This document shows, piece by piece, positions 51,331 to 62,456 of a stretch of DNA of 64,000 nucleotides (the first letter of the stretch is position 1; each line of letters starts with the position of its first letter). Under the pieces are notes generated by a model. The model made no database searches. It was not told the DNA's origin and was given only the letters and a program-made list of their open reading frames with translations. The position numbers and the translations under genes are program-made. This stretch comes from Saitoella complicata NRRL Y-17804. Taxonomy: Eukaryota; Ascomycota; Saitoellomycetes; Saitoellales; Saitoellaceae. The stretch spans positions 186,001-250,000 of the forward strand of contig NW_017567018.1 of assembly GCF_001661265.1 (NCBI RefSeq). The letters run 5' to 3'.

Positions 51331-54300
51331 GGAGTGGGGTTTTGAACGCTGGCGTTCGATTGGTATGGGTATTGGCGTTTTGTGACTTTTTCGCTTTCTT
51401 GAAGGGTATTATTAGCCGATTGAATGGGTTGGATGGGATGGGATAGCATTATTATCACAGAGAAAGATGACTCGAGAGAGATGAGAGGTGTACGATACAA
51501 AATAGCCGAAGAGAACGAGATGGGGATGGAGGATGGCTAGAGCGTGAGCTCAGAATTTATCAATATTGCGGTCTATTAATTGGTCCATGTACATTTTGCC
51601 TGCAATGCCTTTGACACACAAAAGGGTTTCAGCTGTACCGTACGGGATGTCGGGTCTTGATGAACGTCGATGAGCACTGCGCATAACCCTATGACCGGTA
51701 CAACCCTACCGACTTGGCGCAACACACTTACGAGCACCGGGGGTGCGGTGCACGTCCAAGATTCCCACGCATGTTTTGTTGTCTAATTACGACCCACCAC
51801 CAAAACCTCGGCAAATTCACACTGATTACAAATCAAAACGTACAACGGCTCAACCTTCCATCTCAACCCCATACTCAAGCTCTTCCCTTACTGTGCTGCG
51901 GGATCCGGACAAGGGTTTTGAGAATGTCTTCGTGGCTTCGAGCCCAGCACCCGTGCATACTGGCAACATGGCATGCTTGTTACAGGGATACCGTTGCGAA
52001 ACACAAAGAACAGCCCCCATCCTGCCATCGCAAAATCAAAGAACCATCGGCTCGCATGACGGATCGAACACCCATCTCACACCCTAACCTTCGCCCGAAA
52101 CTAGATTCAAGACTCGGGCTCTAATGGCGCCCGTCTCACCTGGCATGAGAAACGCGTACGCCAGATGCTCTTCGGGCACCAACATGGCAAGTACATACGA
52201 ACAACGTCCCGCCAGGACGGGAATGAGAGCGGGCTGACTGGAGGTCTGCAGTGCGAATGGAGATGAGTGAGACGGGTTCTTCATGACGCCCACTATGCTT
52301 TGACTCTCGCGCCGCACTGCTGCACCGCAGCCCGAGGCAAACCCCGGTACACGCCCAATTGCCAGAATACGAGATCTCAAATCTACTATGTACACACCTT
52401 ACTCTATCGCTACTCAGCATCTCTCTTCACCTCCTTGTCCGAGAGCCAGCCCAGATCCTACGGTTGACGTCAATCCGAACCTACCGTACACGCTCTACTC
52501 CACAGCTAACAGAGATGCAGCCAACAGATGCTTCCCTAAAAAACCCTTCACAAACTGGCTACGAGCTAAGCAGCGCCTGACAGCGTCGATCAAACTCCGA
52601 ACATTCCTTTGTGGAAGTCTGCAAGCGCCTAGACTTGGGCAACCCTTCCGCGACTGCGCGCGCGCGTCGGTTGCCCGAAAACGTCCCGGGAGAGACTGAT
52701 CATTGCAACCTCTACGCCTTTACGAAGTGAATGAACGAGGAGTTATGAACGAGCCCGTGTGTGAGGGTTAATCCAGGAGTTTACCCGCCCTTGACTACGT
52801 AAGCGGGATCCCAACCTCCTGCACTGCTGCACTCATGGCCAAGGAGGATGGCACTTAGCGCACATGCACTCGCTGTGCCGTCGTATGATCCGTGCGCAGC
52901 ACAAACCGGAAATTGCGCAAAAAAGGAAGCTCGGCCCTGGATGTGTGCAGGTTTGCATATATGAAAATATAATACGAAGTGTGTGATCGACCTAATTTCC
53001 TGCAGGAAGGTGATGCTGGTGTTCATTTCATGGTGCTTCCGGATGTTCTTGTTCTAACCTCCTCGACGTCGTCACACCTCGACTCCACCGGTGTGATTTG
53101 GTAAAGGAAGAAGGGAGAGGAGGGAGGACACGGATGACCGCGGAGCCGGCGATACCCAATAGGAACGCCACGACCGTTCGCCGTCACACGTCGAACTGTC
53201 AAAAAGGCTTATTCCTTAGTCTTGGGTTCATGGCTCGCGGCCCCTTCTCCGGCCTTCTCCATCCGCGGAGACCCTCCCTATCCCATTTAACAGCACCTTA
53301 GCACCGCCAGCAGCTACGGTTCAAGGACCACTTTGCCTCAACATGCTCAGAGAGGTTAGTCACCTCCTATTTTTAGGTTCGGACTTGACGGTTTCGAGAG
53401 TTCGAGTGGATTAAAGGCTACGGGCCTTTTTTGCGCCACGGTTCGTGTTAGGGTTAGCGCTGGTGTTTGGTTTTTTTGAGCTCAGCTGCTGGTGCAGGTG
53501 TCGGAGAGATAACGTTAACGTTATGTGCGTTAGATGTTGGTGCTTGCAGCTCTGAAGGACCTAGAGCTCGATGCCAGCTGGGCTTCCGCCGGGGGACCGT
53601 GGAGGTGATCCGGTGGCCATGAATGGGACGGGAACGGGAGAGATGACTGTCAAGGGTTCGTTGAAGGATCGACGGAGGAGGAGAGATGGCTAGTCAACTC
53701 CTAATTGCCCAGCGGTGATGCTCATAATGTTAGCGCCTCGAACGGTCGCAACGTGGATTGGTCGTTGGCAGTGTGCCACGGGCATGGTACGTGGTCGCAG
53801 AGAGAAATGAAGTTCGAAGACGGAGTTTGCGAATGAAGACAACAGCAGATACCGGCCGCGGATAGAGACATGAAGTACGGGCTACTTGCCTGATGGGAGG
53901 ACTTTGGGGGTTAAGCGAGAAACGCCAGTTTATGCGCAGGGAGCTTCGGAGCGTAGCAGACAGACCAAACGCACCTGACCCCCGATACCGATCAGCGTTG
54001 CATCATGGCTACACCTGAAAGAGAAGGCTCCATTGCTCGTCGTCGTCCTTGAACTCTGTAGCAATTGTATCCTATCCATACCCTCGACCTTTGCGTTCAC
54101 CGCCTCGGCATATCTGGCTCTTAGCAGCCTCCCCACACGTGGCCGCCAGTACGTCTCAGCCGCGGGCCGCCCCGGCTGAACTTGAAGTTGGAGAGATGCA
54201 CCAGCTGGGGCACGCCTCCAAGGGAAGCAAAGCACTGGAAGACCCTGTCCCCTATGTACACGTTTGCTGTCCCCCGGGGATGTATGCGCTGCACTTAGAC

Positions 54301-54730
54301 AACACAACGATACCCTGACCCGCTTCCATCGCAATCGTCCGAGGTCTTGCGCTTTGAGTTACCTTTATACCGTATAAATTGCGACGTACACGTGTTTGCG
54401 CATACGGCAGCGAGCGACAGTCAAGAGACAGAGGTCCGTGCGAGGCACCTGAGCACACCCAATTGACCGGTCATCTGTGGGTATACCGAGTTCAATTACG
54501 AGAACGACCAAGGAAAAACCGGCACAGCTCATTGCAATTCGATAGCGGCTTGGGTTCATCAGCATTCATTCCGTTCAACTGCTCTGTCTTGCAACCCACG
54601 TCGACAACGAACAGGCCAAAGCAATCGCTGTACAAATCTCCGGCGAGTTGTACGGCCCAAGTACACGAAACGGACGGATTCATTCCTCTAATCTACTCCC
54701 AATTGCAATTTCGACTCGTTCACAACAACA
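51331..54730. other. Gene-poor 3.4-kb region
   Basis: The longest stretch without a supported gene. Open frames of up to ~136 codons occur in all frames with no consistent coding signal. I found no reverse transcriptase, transposase or long terminal repeat, no 5S rRNA and no tRNA. Features noticed are a 16-base perfect palindrome at 53509-53524 and a short exon-like ATG followed by a GTTAGT donor near 53343-53360. It may hold regulatory DNA, a non-coding RNA or a lost gene. Confidence 0.4.
53509..53524. repeat. 16-base perfect palindrome
   Basis: ATAACGTTAACGTTAT reads the same on both strands and contains two AACGTT cores. It could be a dimeric protein binding site or a small hairpin. It lies 1.2 kb upstream of the RasGAP start, in the gene-poor region. 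Confidence 0.5.
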
Positions 54731-57700
54731 ATGAAAGAGCCAGGCCAAAAGCGCAACCGACCCTCATTCCTACCCCTCCTCGAGACATCCTCGGTTGCAT
54801 CGACAAGCATGTCGAATTCACCTTCAGCAGCATCTGGTTCCTCATCCTCACCACGTTCAGCAGTCGGCAAAGAGGCACTTGCCCTGCCTTCACCACCTCT
54901 CCGCAAATCAGACTCAGTCAGTTCGCGATCGTCTTCAATCCCTTCCATCAACTCACCAAACACAATTACACAGAACCGCATGTCGGGATCACCCACCACA
55001 CCCTCCCTCGAAGGCTGGCTAGCATGGCGACCGACGGGAACGTCGACGTGGTCAACATCGTATCTGAGCATCGAATACGGAAGTCTGATTCAGCGCACCA
55101 ACGAAGCGGAACGACACCGATCTGGATACCTCATCCAAGACCTCCGTGGCACGAAGATCACCACTCGCGGCGCAGTCGGCGAAGGCGAAAAGTGGAACAC
55201 CGCACACGCCTCCATCGACATCGACGGCATCGTCGAAGTCCGTCCCGCAGTCGCCAGCGCTTTCAATTCCTGGCTCAACGCCCTAACATGGTGGAGTCAA
55301 CAAGTTCGGCCATACCACCCTCCAGCAATGGTCCGCTCCATCTCCTCGACGAACGCAAATGAGAGAGATGATGATAGGAGGAGCTTGTTAAGTTTGAAGA
55401 GGAGTACGCTTGAACGACCACTTTCGAGTTGTGGGTATGAGAGTGGAGCGAATGTGAGGGGGTTGGAACAGGAGTTGCAGCATTTGAGTATTCGGGGTGC
55501 ACCGGGGGTTGCGCATAGACGGAGTATGGAATCATTAAGAAGTACGGAGACCGAGAGTGAAGTCAGTGGGACGATTGTCAAGGCGGGATCTTTATTGCTT
55601 TGGGACGTGTCTATCGACCTTGCTCCCGTTTACCAAAAAGACCCACGGAAGAACCACGATCATTGGAAACGTGTATCGTGTATCTTGTACGATAACGGAA
55701 ACCTACATATCCTTCGCGAAAGTGATGGATTGCAGATTATGCGGTTACAGATCGCGCAGTTTAAGAGGTCATGTATCCAGCTTGTTCACCCATCGCTTCT
55801 GGGGACGCCGTACACGGTTGCGATTTACAGCAAGTACGTGCCAGGGGCATTGAATAAGATGTTGTACATTGCTGCGCCGGATGCGGTTGTTTATGAGAGT
55901 TGGTATGTTCTTCTTAGATGTTTCGCGCAGGGACTTTACGGGAATCCGGAGGGTACCTTTCGGGTACAACAGTCTCTGTATATGCGTGTCGCTGACGCGC
56001 GGGGGTTGTCGGAGTATCGCTCGTCAAACTCGAATGGGTTGTATTTTGAGGTGGTCGTCGGAGGAGAGATATGTGCACGATCCGCTGTAGTTAGTGAGGA
56101 TGAGCAGGAACGCTGGCTCGAGGACTTTGAGTTTCGGGATTTCTATTCGAGGCGGATGCCTGTTGTGTTGTTGCTCAAGGAAATTGACAAAAAGGGTGTC
56201 AAGACCGTTGTTGGGCATACGGAGTTGGATGAGAAGGCGCTCATGCCGAGGTATGATGCGTTTGAGACGTGGTATCCGGTACGATATGTTCCCGGTGTCA
56301 ATGGTGGCCGGAATAAAGAACAAGGCGCGTTGTTGATTCGGATGAGGGTTGATGAGAGCACCATATTGAGGGAGGAGGAGTACGTGAAGGTCACCAAGTT
56401 GATGCAGGACTATAGCAATAATGTCGTTGCGACGTTGCGGAACGATATCATCGACATGGACCGGATTGCGTTGCTCTTCATTCGGATCTCAATAGTGGAT
56501 GACACTTTCCCCGATTTGATGACGCATCTTGCTGAACTGGATTTGAAGCATTCAAATCATGATTCGGGAATTCATGTGGTGAGAAAGAGGAGTGAGGAAA
56601 TGGGGAGTAACGTTGCGCCGAATCCGATTGAGGAGATCGTTGCGGGACGCGAGATCAGGAGAGAAGCAAATGGGTTCTTTCGGGAGAACACATTGCTTAC
56701 GAAGGTGATGGATTATACGATGAAGCGCGTAGGAGGGGCGTATCTGCAGGAGATCCTGGGGAAGACGACTAAGGAGATTTGTGAAAAGGATATTCTCTGT
56801 GAAGTTGATCCTGCACGGTTGAAGTCTAAGTCTGGCGACGAGCTCAAGGTGAATTGGCGGAATCTGATTGGCTATGTCAAGCGGATTTGGAAGGCCATTT
56901 ACGATAATCCTGAGCTCGTGCCTCACCCTCTTCCCATACTGTTCAAGAGGATCAGGGATGCGGCGACTTCGAGGTATGGACCTTCGTCTCAGACTAAGGT
57001 GCGGTACCCTGTCGTTGCTGGATTTCTATTCCTTCGCTTCATCGTTCCGGCGATTCTGAATCCGAGAGTCTTCGGTCTGATGCGTACACATCCTTCGCCA
57101 AACGCCCAGCGTACATTGACGCTCATCGCGAAGTCGCTCCAAGGGTTTGCCAATGCAGTGCCGTTCGGTGTGAAGGAGCCTTGGATGACGCCGATGAATG
57201 ATTTCGCTCAAGATAATCTGGAAAAGCTGTGGCAGTTCATCGACACAGTCTCCACTCCGAAGGACGAGCGGTTCTGGGTCAGGGTTCCGGGATCGCATGC
57301 ACGCAATGTCATCTTGGAACGCCTACCGAAGAGGGATCGCGAGGGTGTACCGACGCTTCCTTACGTGGTCGATAGGGGCAAGGAGGTCGCGTCGCTGGTC
57401 CAGATCTACTTGCATTGGGTCAATGATAAGACTAACAACATCAAACTGGAAGGCGCGATGCTCGAGTTCCATAAGGAGTGTGAGAGGATAGACAAGTTGG
57501 CCCGCCAACTCAGAGCGACCCAGGAGAACTCCCTGAGATCGGGACCGTGTGTAGCTACGTCGGAGGTGTTACCTTGGGAGCTTGAGCCGATTCCAGCGGA
57601 TTTGTCGCTGGTTCTGACTGGGCGTTCAACTCGGTCTTCGATGTTGGGCTTGCCTAGCCCAAGTCTTATCCCAAGGGGCTTGAGACCGGGAAGCCCTTGT

Positions 57701-57874
57701 TCGAGTGCAGATCTCGAGAGGTCAGACTCCTACTTCGACTCCATGCAGAGTCAGATCGAGTACGGCAGTAGCCCCAAAGGGCGAAAAGGAGAGTTCTTCG
57801 CAAAAATTGAGAAGGGTGTCGGAGGACTCCTGAAAGGGATGAAGAAGGAAAACTCGAGAGGGGAGAGGGAGTAA
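54731..57874 (+). CDS. Ras-family GTPase-activating protein, Bud2-like
   Basis: A single-exon 1047-residue protein. The N-terminus is Ser-rich with SPR/SPP sites. A PH-like region (LEGWLAWRPTGTSTWSTSYL) and a second one (WKRVSCILYDNGNLHILRES) precede a C2-like segment (LYMRVADARGLSEYRSSNSN). The RasGAP domain covers about residues 600-900: FFRENTLLTKVMDYTMKRVG with the arginine finger Arg651, and the signature FLFLRFIVPAILNPRVFGLM. A C-terminal tail has KIEKGVGGLLKGMKKE. RasGAPs speed GTP hydrolysis by Ras-like proteins. C2 plus RasGAP and the length fit Bud2, the GAP for Rsr1/Bud1 in polarity, better than IRA or Iqg1. The start is the first ATG of the frame. Confidence 0.9.
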   Translation: MKEPGQKRNRPSFLPLLETSSVASTSMSNSPSAASGSSSSPRSAVGKEALALPSPPLRKSDSVSSRSSSIPSINSPNTITQNRMSGSPTTPSLEGWLAWRPTGTSTWSTSYLSIEYGSLIQRTNEAERHRSGYLIQDLRGTKITTRGAVGEGEKWNTAHASIDIDGIVEVRPAVASAFNSWLNALTWWSQQVRPYHPPAMVRSISSTNANERDDDRRSLLSLKRSTLERPLSSCGYESGANVRGLEQELQHLSIRGAPGVAHRRSMESLRSTETESEVSGTIVKAGSLLLWDVSIDLAPVYQKDPRKNHDHWKRVSCILYDNGNLHILRESDGLQIMRLQIAQFKRSCIQLVHPSLLGTPYTVAIYSKYVPGALNKMLYIAAPDAVVYESWYVLLRCFAQGLYGNPEGTFRVQQSLYMRVADARGLSEYRSSNSNGLYFEVVVGGEICARSAVVSEDEQERWLEDFEFRDFYSRRMPVVLLLKEIDKKGVKTVVGHTELDEKALMPRYDAFETWYPVRYVPGVNGGRNKEQGALLIRMRVDESTILREEEYVKVTKLMQDYSNNVVATLRNDIIDMDRIALLFIRISIVDDTFPDLMTHLAELDLKHSNHDSGIHVVRKRSEEMGSNVAPNPIEEIVAGREIRREANGFFRENTLLTKVMDYTMKRVGGAYLQEILGKTTKEICEKDILCEVDPARLKSKSGDELKVNWRNLIGYVKRIWKAIYDNPELVPHPLPILFKRIRDAATSRYGPSSQTKVRYPVVAGFLFLRFIVPAILNPRVFGLMRTHPSPNAQRTLTLIAKSLQGFANAVPFGVKEPWMTPMNDFAQDNLEKLWQFIDTVSTPKDERFWVRVPGSHARNVILERLPKRDREGVPTLPYVVDRGKEVASLVQIYLHWVNDKTNNIKLEGAMLEFHKECERIDKLARQLRATQENSLRSGPCVATSEVLPWELEPIPADLSLVLTGRSTRSSMLGLPSPSLIPRGLRPGSPCSSADLERSDSYFDSMQSQIEYGSSPKGRKGEFFAKIEKGVGGLLKGMKKENSRGERE

Positions 57875-58575
57875 TCTGGTGGAATATGTTTGAATTTGTT
57901 TGACGGCGTTCGCTGATTTATTGCTGGGATCTATGGGCGTTTATGACATGTTTTGCAGTCGCAGTTGCTTACTTGCACTTAATTGCTATTGCTATGCACG
58001 ATACCGAAGGGGAAGGAGGAGGATTTGCACGGGGTTGTTGGAAGAGAGCTTTTTGCTACATAGGAGAGTCAATTTGCATTACTTACATCATAACCTGAGT
58101 GTATCTGTTTGCACATAAGTAAAATCTTTGGTACCCCTGGCTGAACAGGCCAATACAAACCTCCCGATCCAAAGTTCTCCAGCGTCTTGCACCGAAAAAC
58201 CTTGGAGACCTACCTAAGTACCCTGAACAACCTGCGGGCAGCTGCTTACTAATTCTCACGCGTTGCTCGCCTAAATGGGCAATTTCTCATAGTCAAGTGC
58301 CAGCAGAAACAACAAACGATGCTTGCATCTACCAGCCATGATCTGATTCTTAAGCTGTGTGAAGACCTATTCATGATTGTAGTGCATAACGCTTATGCTT
58401 TGGACGAGTATCTCGAACATCAAGCAGCAAGTAGAGATTTACACGGTCAGGAGCGTACCGCATCCTTCGAATTCACCACAAATAGCAACACCATCAGATT
58501 CTCGAAACTTGTATCCATATGGTATCATCCTGGCATATTCAAAAACACAATCCTCTCCCTCCAGACCTCAAACAA
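57875..58575. other. Intergenic between convergent RasGAP and NCS1 permease genes
   Basis: About 700 bases with both 3' ends. The 131-codon frame at 58319-58714 runs antisense into the permease C-terminus and has no family resemblance. No RNA gene was recognised. Confidence 0.5.
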
Positions 58576-60123
58576 CTACCTCCCAAAATACCTCTTCTCC
58601 ACCATCCTCGCCACCGGATACGTAACCCCCGCAAACGCCGCCGCAAGCTCAAACCCAACATCCCCCCCAAACGCCCCAATCCCTTTCCCAACCGGGCCCA
58701 CGAACCACACCTGATCCATCCCAACGACAAACCCCGCAACACCAACACAAAACGCCCCAACCGCCGCCACACCAACAGGAAGTTTAGAAGGCGAGTTCCA
58801 CGCGCTCAGGTCGTAGTTCGAGAATTGCCCGCGGCGGAAAATGAGGTGTTCTTCGAGCACGATGACGAAGTAGATCGCGAGCCAGTATGCGATTAGGTTT
58901 AGGAAGTTTTCGAGGACGGTTGTGAAGCGTGTTGATCCTGGGATTGCGATGGCGATGATAATCCCGGCCCCCAATACATTCCAGATGAAGCGTGGGATAC
59001 GCTGGAACCAGCCGCCCCAGGTTTGGACACTGAGACCGAAGGAGTACTGGTTTGGGCAGTTGTTGGCGATAATCGATAGTGCCATCACCACGAGGCAGAA
59101 TGAGCCAAACCGTCCGAGGGGGGAGAGGATCGCGCCGACGAGACCGCCGATTGAGTTGGCGGTGTATGCGTCCCCGTATTTCGGGGTGTCGATCATGGTT
59201 ATCGCTGCTGCACCGATAAACTCGACGAAGCAGAGGGGGAAGAGGAGGGAGATATACACTGACGCAAACACTTTCCAGGAGGATATTGAGCGTGGTTGAT
59301 ACGTCGTGTAATCAGCCGCATACGACGTCCATCCCGTCGCGAACCCATAAATCGTTCCACCGAACGAGAGAACGGACGCGGCTTCCGTCGCGCCCGTAGG
59401 CATGGGCGTGATTTGGAATGCACCCGACCGAGCGATTTCGGCGATCATGATGAGGAAGATGATAAACGCTGGGATCCAGGACCATTTTTCGTAGATGTGG
59501 ACGACTTTGTAGCCGAATGTCGTGATTGCGACTGTAGCGAGTGTAATGATTACGATTCCGGCCCATAACGGAAAGGAATTGTTGACGGCTTTGATGAGTT
59601 GTGCACCGACGATGACGTTCGTTGCGGACCATCCGACACACGCGATTACGTTCAACAGCGAGATTCCCCATGCGCCGACGTAGCCGAAGGAATAGCGTGT
59701 GATGACCATCTGCCTCATTCCCATCTTTGCGCCAAAGGTCGAGAAATAAGCAACGGGTATAATCCCCAACATATTGAAAAAAATAATGGTCGCGATCGAG
59801 TCCCAGAACGCACATCCAAAAATGGCGGACCCGAGTGTGCCGATGGTAAATGTCGAGATGACGAGGTTTGCGGCGAGCCACATTGATCCGGCACTCCATA
59901 GCGAAGCCGGGGTACGGAGGTTTTCGGGGACGGGTTCGATACCGCGGGTTTCGATATCGAGTTTTTGGGCGAGGCGGTGGAGTTTTTGGAGGGGGGCGGG
60001 GAGGGAAGTGGTTGTGTCGGCGGTGTCGAGGGAGGCGGTTGCGTAGTGGACCTCGGGGTCGAAGGTTGTGTATGGGTTTTTCTCGAGGTCGGCCATTGCG
60101 ACGTCGGACTGTGCTTTTGACAT
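58576..60123 (-). CDS. NCS1-family purine-cytosine permease (Fcy2-like)
   Basis: A single-exon 515-residue transporter with about twelve hydrophobic segments. Family landmarks are IETRGIEPVPENLRT before the first helix, WLAANLVISTFTIGTLG, MGMRQMVITRYSFGYVGAWG (the substrate-site loop), NVIACVGWSATNVIVGAQL and YGFATGWTSYAADYTTYQP. The N-terminus is hydrophilic and cytosolic. It imports cytosine, adenine, guanine, hypoxanthine or vitamin B6-type substrates with protons at the plasma membrane; exact specificity cannot be told. The 3' end is convergent with the RasGAP gene, and its promoter region adjoins the tRNA-Leu gene. Confidence 0.94.
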   Translation of the reverse strand: MSKAQSDVAMADLEKNPYTTFDPEVHYATASLDTADTTTSLPAPLQKLHRLAQKLDIETRGIEPVPENLRTPASLWSAGSMWLAANLVISTFTIGTLGSAIFGCAFWDSIATIIFFNMLGIIPVAYFSTFGAKMGMRQMVITRYSFGYVGAWGISLLNVIACVGWSATNVIVGAQLIKAVNNSFPLWAGIVIITLATVAITTFGYKVVHIYEKWSWIPAFIIFLIMIAEIARSGAFQITPMPTGATEAASVLSFGGTIYGFATGWTSYAADYTTYQPRSISSWKVFASVYISLLFPLCFVEFIGAAAITMIDTPKYGDAYTANSIGGLVGAILSPLGRFGSFCLVVMALSIIANNCPNQYSFGLSVQTWGGWFQRIPRFIWNVLGAGIIIAIAIPGSTRFTTVLENFLNLIAYWLAIYFVIVLEEHLIFRRGQFSNYDLSAWNSPSKLPVGVAAVGAFCVGVAGFVVGMDQVWFVGPVGKGIGAFGGDVGFELAAAFAGVTYPVARMVEKRYFGR

Positions 60124-60409
60124 CGTTGGTGGTGTCCCCCGATCTTGGGTATCAATTGGCGACGGCGGGTGTTTTATCTTTGTGCGAATTGCCGACGTCC
60201 TCTCCTCTCACATTTCGATCTGGCAACTTCTTTACCTTCTACGACGGGTGCTTATCTCCAGCGAATGGAGCGCGCTCGGCTAACGTCCTTCACGCTTCAC
60301 CCTCGGCTTATGGAATCAATGAATGAATGGATCATGCCAAGGCAACATTCTTGCGTGTAACCTGCGGTTGCCCTTCTGTATGTCACTGCGATTCCAAAAG
60401 TCTAAACGC

Positions 60410-60492
60410 GGTCGTTTCCCATAGTGGTTATTGGGTCGGTCTTAAGAACCGATGCGAGTCATCGCGCGAGGGTTCGAACCCCTCAACGACCA
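60410..60492 (+). tRNA. tRNA-Leu (anticodon UAA)
   Basis: An 83-base class II tRNA folds fully by eye. The acceptor stem is GGTCGTT with AACGACC plus discriminator A. The D arm is CCA...TGG, the anticodon stem TCGGT/ACCGA encloses loop CTTAAGA (anticodon TAA), a long variable arm pairs GCGA with TCGC, and the T arm is GAGGG-TTCGAAC-CCCTC. No intron is present and CCA is not encoded beyond chance. It decodes UUA. Confidence 0.95.
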
Positions 60493-61517
60493 GTGATTTG
60501 ACGTCTTTTGGGTCCACGTTAGATTGGGTGGACTTCGCAGACCACGAAAGTTTGCACCGCGGCTCAAGCAAGTTTGGGCGAATCTCCAAGGCGGCACTGA
60601 CCACCATCCGCGCTCGAGTTTCAACTTTCGCCGGCCGTGTCCGCGGGATGCGAAGTTCAAGCGAGGGGGCCCAGTGCCCACGGCTGGAGAGATCTATCAC
60701 TCCTATCCTACAGGCAACACTCATCTCTGCGTCTGATCCCCGTGTGCCTCGGGCATTGGGAACAAATGACGTGTCGACACCTTCTGCGAATGGAGGTTCC
60801 AACCCCGGAAGGATGCCTTCCTACGCAATTACAGACACAAGCGCGAAGAACTCGTAAAATTCAGGTCTACGTTATTTCGCTACCGGATTACGGGTTTCCC
60901 CTAAAGCTAGGAGTATTTAAGTGACTCGGCGTTTTGTGTCAGACGGGAGGGATGGTTTAAGAGTCGAGCTAGCGGCGGCGCATGGTAGAGTACGAATGGG
61001 ACCCATGGTCGTAGGAGGAGGAGTCAAAGCGCAATAATTGTCAGGTCCATGATGAGGACGGGGTCTGTGACGTACTCAACTCCCGGCGAACAAAGGCTCG
61101 GGGAGGGGGAAGCTGAAGGGGGTGTTGCCACAGATCATCAAGGCCCTCCGAAGAATGCGACAACAGTGGCGCACACCGAGCCGTCCCGCGAGACGTAGTA
61201 CGAGGTCCTAAATACGAACCACAATTCACACTTTAAGAGATGCAATTGCGTGCAGGGTGCACTGTCAACCCGTGCTTCTTAGCGATTTAATTGGACAGAG
61301 GACGTCATGAGGGCGGATCAAGGAGTATTCTAGCTCCAGAGGGTGTTCCCGTTCCCGCTCAAGGGCGAAGAAGGTTGACTATACTCGGGCCGCAATTGCG
61401 AGTTTTGAGACGGGGCGGAGAGCGGGGTTATTGTCGCCGGTGATGAAGTATAACTTGGAGTGGGTGGTCCAGTTGTTGATCAAGGGGGATCACACATTGA
61501 ATACTACACATACCGTC
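60493..61517. other. Intergenic between tRNA-Leu and the 312-residue orphan
   Basis: About 1 kb with no supported gene. Open frames on both strands between 60428 and 60924 overlap the tRNA or each other and are not gene-like. No repeat copy of the tRNA or transposon end was noticed. Confidence 0.45.
60506..60509 (+). terminator. RNA polymerase III terminator
   Basis: A TTTT run starts 14 bases after the tRNA-Leu 3' end, in the position expected for Pol III termination. Confidence 0.7.
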
Positions 61518-62456
61518 ATGCCTTCGAATTCACCGCGATTATCACCATCCAATTCGCCACCTTCGCAATCAAACGAGTGGAGCGGAAGCTGGCCAGCACC
61601 ACCCCTCTCCGACCCCACCAAAACCCTCCTCAAACAATCCGACCTCTCCCGCTACTCCCATGCCTCAACCCTCGTCCCCTCCATCTCCTCCCTCCATCTC
61701 CACTCCTTAGTCGACCACCACACCCGAGACCTTCCCAGCCTTCCGGGACGATACCTCAAACACCTGTCCTCCGCAACGAAACTCCACGCACGCGAAGCCC
61801 GGGCACATGCGAACTTTATCCGTCGGAAGCCGGGGTCGTCAGGGGCGGAGTGGCATGATACGAATACGGCGTTGGATCATATGCGGTTGGTCGAGGGTGC
61901 GGGGATCAAGACTGCGGCGGTGGCGGGTGCGATGAAGTTACATCTTTTACTATGGGAACCGGAGAATGAGGGGGTGTTTTGGGGGTTACCGTGTCGGGGC
62001 GCGTTGAGCGTGGAGGAAGAACGGGCGTTGAGGGGAGTGGAGGTGTTGAGGGGGATCATGCTCAGGCTCCTGGATGAACCGGTGAAGGGCGAGGCGGAGA
62101 GGGGGTTTTTCGAGGAGGTGAGGGAGTGTCTTCTTGGACTTCGGGCGGGAGTCAAAGCTGGGGTCGCACACCATCTCGTCCGGGCACTCATCGCTCACCA
62201 TCCCTCCCGTTCTGAAGCATGGCGGACCTGGCTCGGAAAATTGGGACAGGAAGAAGACTCAGCGTTGAAGGTTACGGAGGGGGATATCGAGCTTGCGGAA
62301 GGGTTTTGGGCGACGAGGATGGCTGTGAGGGAGATGGTGGATGAAAGGAATAGGAGTAGGGGGGTGGGGCTGAGGGAGAGTGGGAAGAGGAGGAGGTTGA
62401 GTTTTGAGGGGATTGTGGGGTGGTTTACGAGGACGAAGATGGCGAAGGCTGCCTAG
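61518..62456 (+). CDS. Unrecognised 312-residue helical protein
   Basis: A single-exon protein beginning MPSNSPRLSPSNSPPSQSNE; the frame is open further upstream with another ATG at 61443, which lacks gene-like composition. About 40 Ser/Pro-rich residues precede a largely helical domain: SISSLHLHSLVDHHTRDLPS, LKHLSSATKLHAREARAHAN, FIRRKPGSSGAEWHDTNTAL, MRLVEGAGIKTAAVAGAMKL, GVKAGVAHHLVRALIAHHPS and a basic C-terminus (SGKRRRLSFEGIVGWF). The last part could be a nuclear localisation signal. No known domain is recognised. Codon use and length of the frame support a real gene. Confidence 0.6.
   Translation: MPSNSPRLSPSNSPPSQSNEWSGSWPAPPLSDPTKTLLKQSDLSRYSHASTLVPSISSLHLHSLVDHHTRDLPSLPGRYLKHLSSATKLHAREARAHANFIRRKPGSSGAEWHDTNTALDHMRLVEGAGIKTAAVAGAMKLHLLLWEPENEGVFWGLPCRGALSVEEERALRGVEVLRGIMLRLLDEPVKGEAERGFFEEVRECLLGLRAGVKAGVAHHLVRALIAHHPSRSEAWRTWLGKLGQEEDSALKVTEGDIELAEGFWATRMAVREMVDERNRSRGVGLRESGKRRRLSFEGIVGWFTRTKMAKAA

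Noticed and set aside
54379-55362. 327-codon frame overlapping the RasGAP N-terminus in another frame
   Set aside because: Basic, low-order translation without resemblance. The RasGAP frame at the same place has clear domains.
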